In this document: positions 5,483 through 7,034 of the stretch, in pieces
How the letters are laid out: each line of letters opens with the position of its first letter
How positions within the stretch are numbered: position 1 is the first letter of the stretch
Assembly (NCBI GenBank): GCA_044867345.1
Contig: JBIOUU010000052.1
Span: forward strand, 1 to 7,034
Source of the DNA: AC-69 sp044867345
Lineage (GTDB): Bacteria > Actinomycetota > UBA4738 > HRBIN12
Direction of reading: 5' to 3'
DNA length: 7,034 nt
Translations under genes and position numbers: made by a program
Notes under the pieces: model-generated
Told to the model about the DNA's origin: nothing
Database searches by the model: none
What the model saw: only the letters and a program-made list of their open reading frames with translations

Positions 5483-6723
5483 TAGTCAGCTCGCAGGTCG
5501 AACGCGACCTTCAACGTCCCCAGCCGCCCGGCCCCGAGCGCATGGTCGATGGCCGACCGCCACCGCCGGAGCGGATACGTCGCGCCGACGATCCCGTCGA
5601 TCGGCGTCTCGGTGGCGATCCGGGTGGCGATGTCGAACGCCGACGTCCCGTCGACGTTCGACGCACCCTTCGCCTTCGACGACCGGCGCCCTCGCTCCTC
5701 GATACCGCCGGTGTACGCCCCAACCAGCTCGAGCTCCCGGAACCACAGCGGCGTGAGGTCCACCCCGGCCACCGGGATGCCGGCCAGGACGACCCGGCCG
5801 CCGGCCCTGGTCGTGCGAAGCGCGAGGTCGAGCGACCCCTTCGACCCCACGCAGTCGATCGCGACGTCCACCCCACCGAGCAGGAACGGGCTGCCACGCT
5901 CGGGCTTCAGCTTCAAAGCCCGGGTGGAGCGACGGACCTCGTTGACGGCCTCGCCGGGCGACACGACGTCGGTCGCGCCGAACGACTCCGCCCACTCGCG
6001 CTGCCGTCGGTGCTTGGCCACGACAACGACGCTCCCGGCCCGGGTGAGCTCCTTCAGCGCGACGAGCGTGAGGATACCGACCGTCCCCGCCCCGACCACC
6101 AGCACGTCGGCGTTCGCCTGCACGCCGGCCCGGAGCGCGCAGTGGACGGCGCACGCGAGCGGCTCGACGAGCACGGCCCGACGATCGGACAGGCCCTCGG
6201 GCACCGGATGGAGCTGCGAGCGATGGGCCACGAACATGCGGCTCCACCCTCCCCCGGTGTCGGCGCAGAACCCGGTCTGCAATCCGGGTGAGACGTGGCC
6301 TGTCGTGACCCGGTCGCACCGGCCGAACCGCCCCTCCATGCAGGATTCGCACATCGGCTCGATGCCGCGGGCCGCGCAGGATAGGACCGGCTCCAGCGTG
6401 ACGCGGGCCCCGGTGGCGAGCCCGTCCACATCGTCGAGGAGCTCCCCCACGACCTCGTGGCCAGGGACGAACGGCATCGACACCAGGGGCGAGAAGTAGA
6501 AGCTCGATTGGCCCGAGATGGTGGCGAGGTCCGAGCCGCAGATGCCCGAAAGGATCGGCCGGACCCTGGCCCACCCCGGCCCGGGCAGCTCGGGGTCCCG
6601 CTTGTTCACGAACCGGAGCGGAGCGAGCGGCCCCGACACCAGGCCCGGTACCCGTTGCCCCACAGCCCTCGCCGTCAGGTAGCGGGGGGCCGATCGGAAC
6701 AGCTCGAGAGCCTGGATGGTCAT
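5482..6723 (-). CDS. zinc-dependent medium-chain alcohol dehydrogenase
   Basis: A 413-residue zinc-binding dehydrogenase. Catalytic-zinc residues are visible as Cys62 in SGICGSD, His89-Glu90 in GHE, and Glu187 in VEPLACAVH. Four cysteines (116, 125, 128, 136) form the structural-zinc lobe, although the first gap is eight residues rather than the usual two. The Rossmann nucleotide-binding turn is VVGAGTVGILTL (209-220), and DVAIDCVGSKGSLDLAL plus GGRVVLAGIP follow as expected. The enzyme should oxidise an alcohol or polyol, or reduce the carbonyl, using NAD(P). The substrate is not evident. Residues 341-354 form a basic insertion (EERGRRSSKAKGAS). The ATG at 6723 has GAGGGAG 5 nt upstream; a longer in-frame opening to 6966 overlaps the HAD gene and has no family similarity. 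The gene starts 14 nt after the HAD gene and ends 10 nt before the LarA-like gene, whose substrate it may share. Confidence 0.92.
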   Translation of the reverse strand: MTIQALELFRSAPRYLTARAVGQRVPGLVSGPLAPLRFVNKRDPELPGPGWARVRPILSGICGSDLATISGQSSFYFSPLVSMPFVPGHEVVGELLDDVDGLATGARVTLEPVLSCAARGIEPMCESCMEGRFGRCDRVTTGHVSPGLQTGFCADTGGGWSRMFVAHRSQLHPVPEGLSDRRAVLVEPLACAVHCALRAGVQANADVLVVGAGTVGILTLVALKELTRAGSVVVVAKHRRQREWAESFGATDVVSPGEAVNEVRRSTRALKLKPERGSPFLLGGVDVAIDCVGSKGSLDLALRTTRAGGRVVLAGIPVAGVDLTPLWFRELELVGAYTGGIEERGRRSSKAKGASNVDGTSAFDIATRIATETPIDGIVGATYPLRRWRSAIDHALGAGRLGTLKVAFDLRAD

Positions 6724-6728
6724 GCCGT

Positions 6729-6735
6729 CTCCCTC
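6729..6735 (-). promoter_or_regulatory. Shine-Dalgarno deciding the alcohol dehydrogenase start
   Basis: Minus-strand GAGGGAG lies 5 nt before the ATG at 6723 and 2 nt after the HAD stop codon. It selects this start over any codon in the upstream open frame that runs through the HAD gene. Confidence 0.65.
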
Positions 6736-6737
6736 AA

Positions 6738-7034
6738 TCACCGCATCGCCGGCTTGGGGAACCGGACCCTGGGCATGCCGCCCGACATCTCCCACTCCTC
6801 GATGGGCCATCGGCGGCGCCGGGCCACCCGCAGCAGGGCGGCGTCGGGCGAGACCACGACCGGGTTCCCCACGGCCCGAAGGAGCGCCAGATCGGAGTGG
6901 CTGTCGGCGTACGCGTACGAGGCCTTCAGGTCCGCGCCCTCCGTCTCCGCGTACCGCCGGAGCCACGCCGCGCGAGCCTCGCCGACGAGCGGCGGCTCGG
7001 CCAGGTAGCCGGTGTACCGACCGCCCTCCACGGC
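6738..7034 (-). CDS. HAD-IB family hydrolase (phosphoserine-phosphatase-like), C-terminal part
   Basis: The 98 visible residues are the C-terminal end of a HAD-IB (SerB-like) phosphatase; the N-terminus with the nucleophile motif DxDxT lies beyond the right edge. GGRYTGYLAEPPLVGEARAAWL (in two halves: GGRYTGYL, then EPPLVGEARAAWL) is the usual stretch leading into motif III. YADSHSDLALL carries the acidic motif IV D-x3-D (codons 6905-6903 and 6893-6891), followed by GNPVVVSPDAALLRVARRRRWPIEEW, best read as NPVVVSPD then a basic tail ending WPIEEW. These enzymes remove phosphate from small phosphorylated metabolites or lipids, via an aspartyl-phosphate. The conserved motif III lysine appears to be arginine (codon 6974-6972). 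It stops 14 nt before the dehydrogenase and is the first visible gene of the operon. In mycobacteria such a domain is fused to a PlsC acyltransferase, which fits the acyltransferase downstream. Confidence 0.88.
   Translation of the reverse strand, partial: AVEGGRYTGYLAEPPLVGEARAAWLRRYAETEGADLKASYAYADSHSDLALLRAVGNPVVVSPDAALLRVARRRRWPIEEWEMSGGMPRVRFPKPAMR

Noticed and set aside
3663..5756. 697-codon open frame on the plus strand
   Set aside because: It lies antisense to the LarA-like gene and parts of its neighbours. Its translation is rich in Arg, His, Val and Asp with no family match, which is typical of a mirror frame in high-GC DNA.
5542..6499. Plus-strand open frames of 249 and 316 codons over the alcohol dehydrogenase
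   Set aside because: They are antisense shadows without recognisable domains. The minus-strand frame has the complete dehydrogenase motif set.
6724..6966. Longer start for the alcohol dehydrogenase
   Set aside because: The extension overlaps the HAD coding region and has no dehydrogenase similarity. A good ribosome-binding site precedes the ATG at 6723.

Overview
The window is compact, high-GC bacterial DNA. Every supported gene lies on the minus strand, so transcription runs from the right edge (7034) to the left edge (1). GC-rich codons, purine-rich Shine-Dalgarno sites and the families present (DUF6326, a secreted-type beta-barrel family, HAD-IB plus acyltransferase, zinc alcohol dehydrogenases) suggest an actinomycetote, probably from an uncultured soil or environmental lineage. 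That assignment is inferred; there is no rRNA or phylogenetic marker here.

Right block (7034 to 2343), in transcription order: the C-terminal end of a HAD-IB phosphatase-like hydrolase; a zinc-dependent medium-chain alcohol dehydrogenase; a 528-residue LarA-like (lactate racemase/DUF2088) protein; a PlsC-type 1-acylglycerol-3-phosphate acyltransferase; and a TetR-family repressor. The junctions are 14 nt, 10 nt, a 1-nt overlap (TGATG) and 4 nt, so this is very likely one translationally coupled operon. HAD-IB hydrolases and PlsC acyltransferases are linked elsewhere (fused in one mycobacterial protein), which points to lipid or phospholipid metabolism. The unexpected members are the LarA-like protein and the dehydrogenase between them. 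Together they suggest redox and stereochemical chemistry on a hydroxylated or polyol substrate, followed by acylation. The substrate is unknown. The LarA-like protein keeps the predicted cofactor-binding lysine but appears to lack some residues used by true lactate racemase.

Left block (2342 to 1): after an 84-nt gap holding two small palindromes come a zinc-free quinone-oxidoreductase-like dehydrogenase, a four-helix DUF6326 membrane protein, a small beta-barrel-like protein without a signal peptide, and a DUF1697 gene broken by an apparent one-base deletion and cut by the window edge. These look like accessory or housekeeping genes read in the same direction, with no obvious shared pathway. 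The TetR gene may control itself and the dehydrogenase that follows it.

No tRNA, rRNA, CRISPR array, insertion sequence or convincing intrinsic terminator was seen, and no gene-free stretch exceeds about 110 bases. The most interesting element is the HAD / ADH / LarA-like / PlsC operon.
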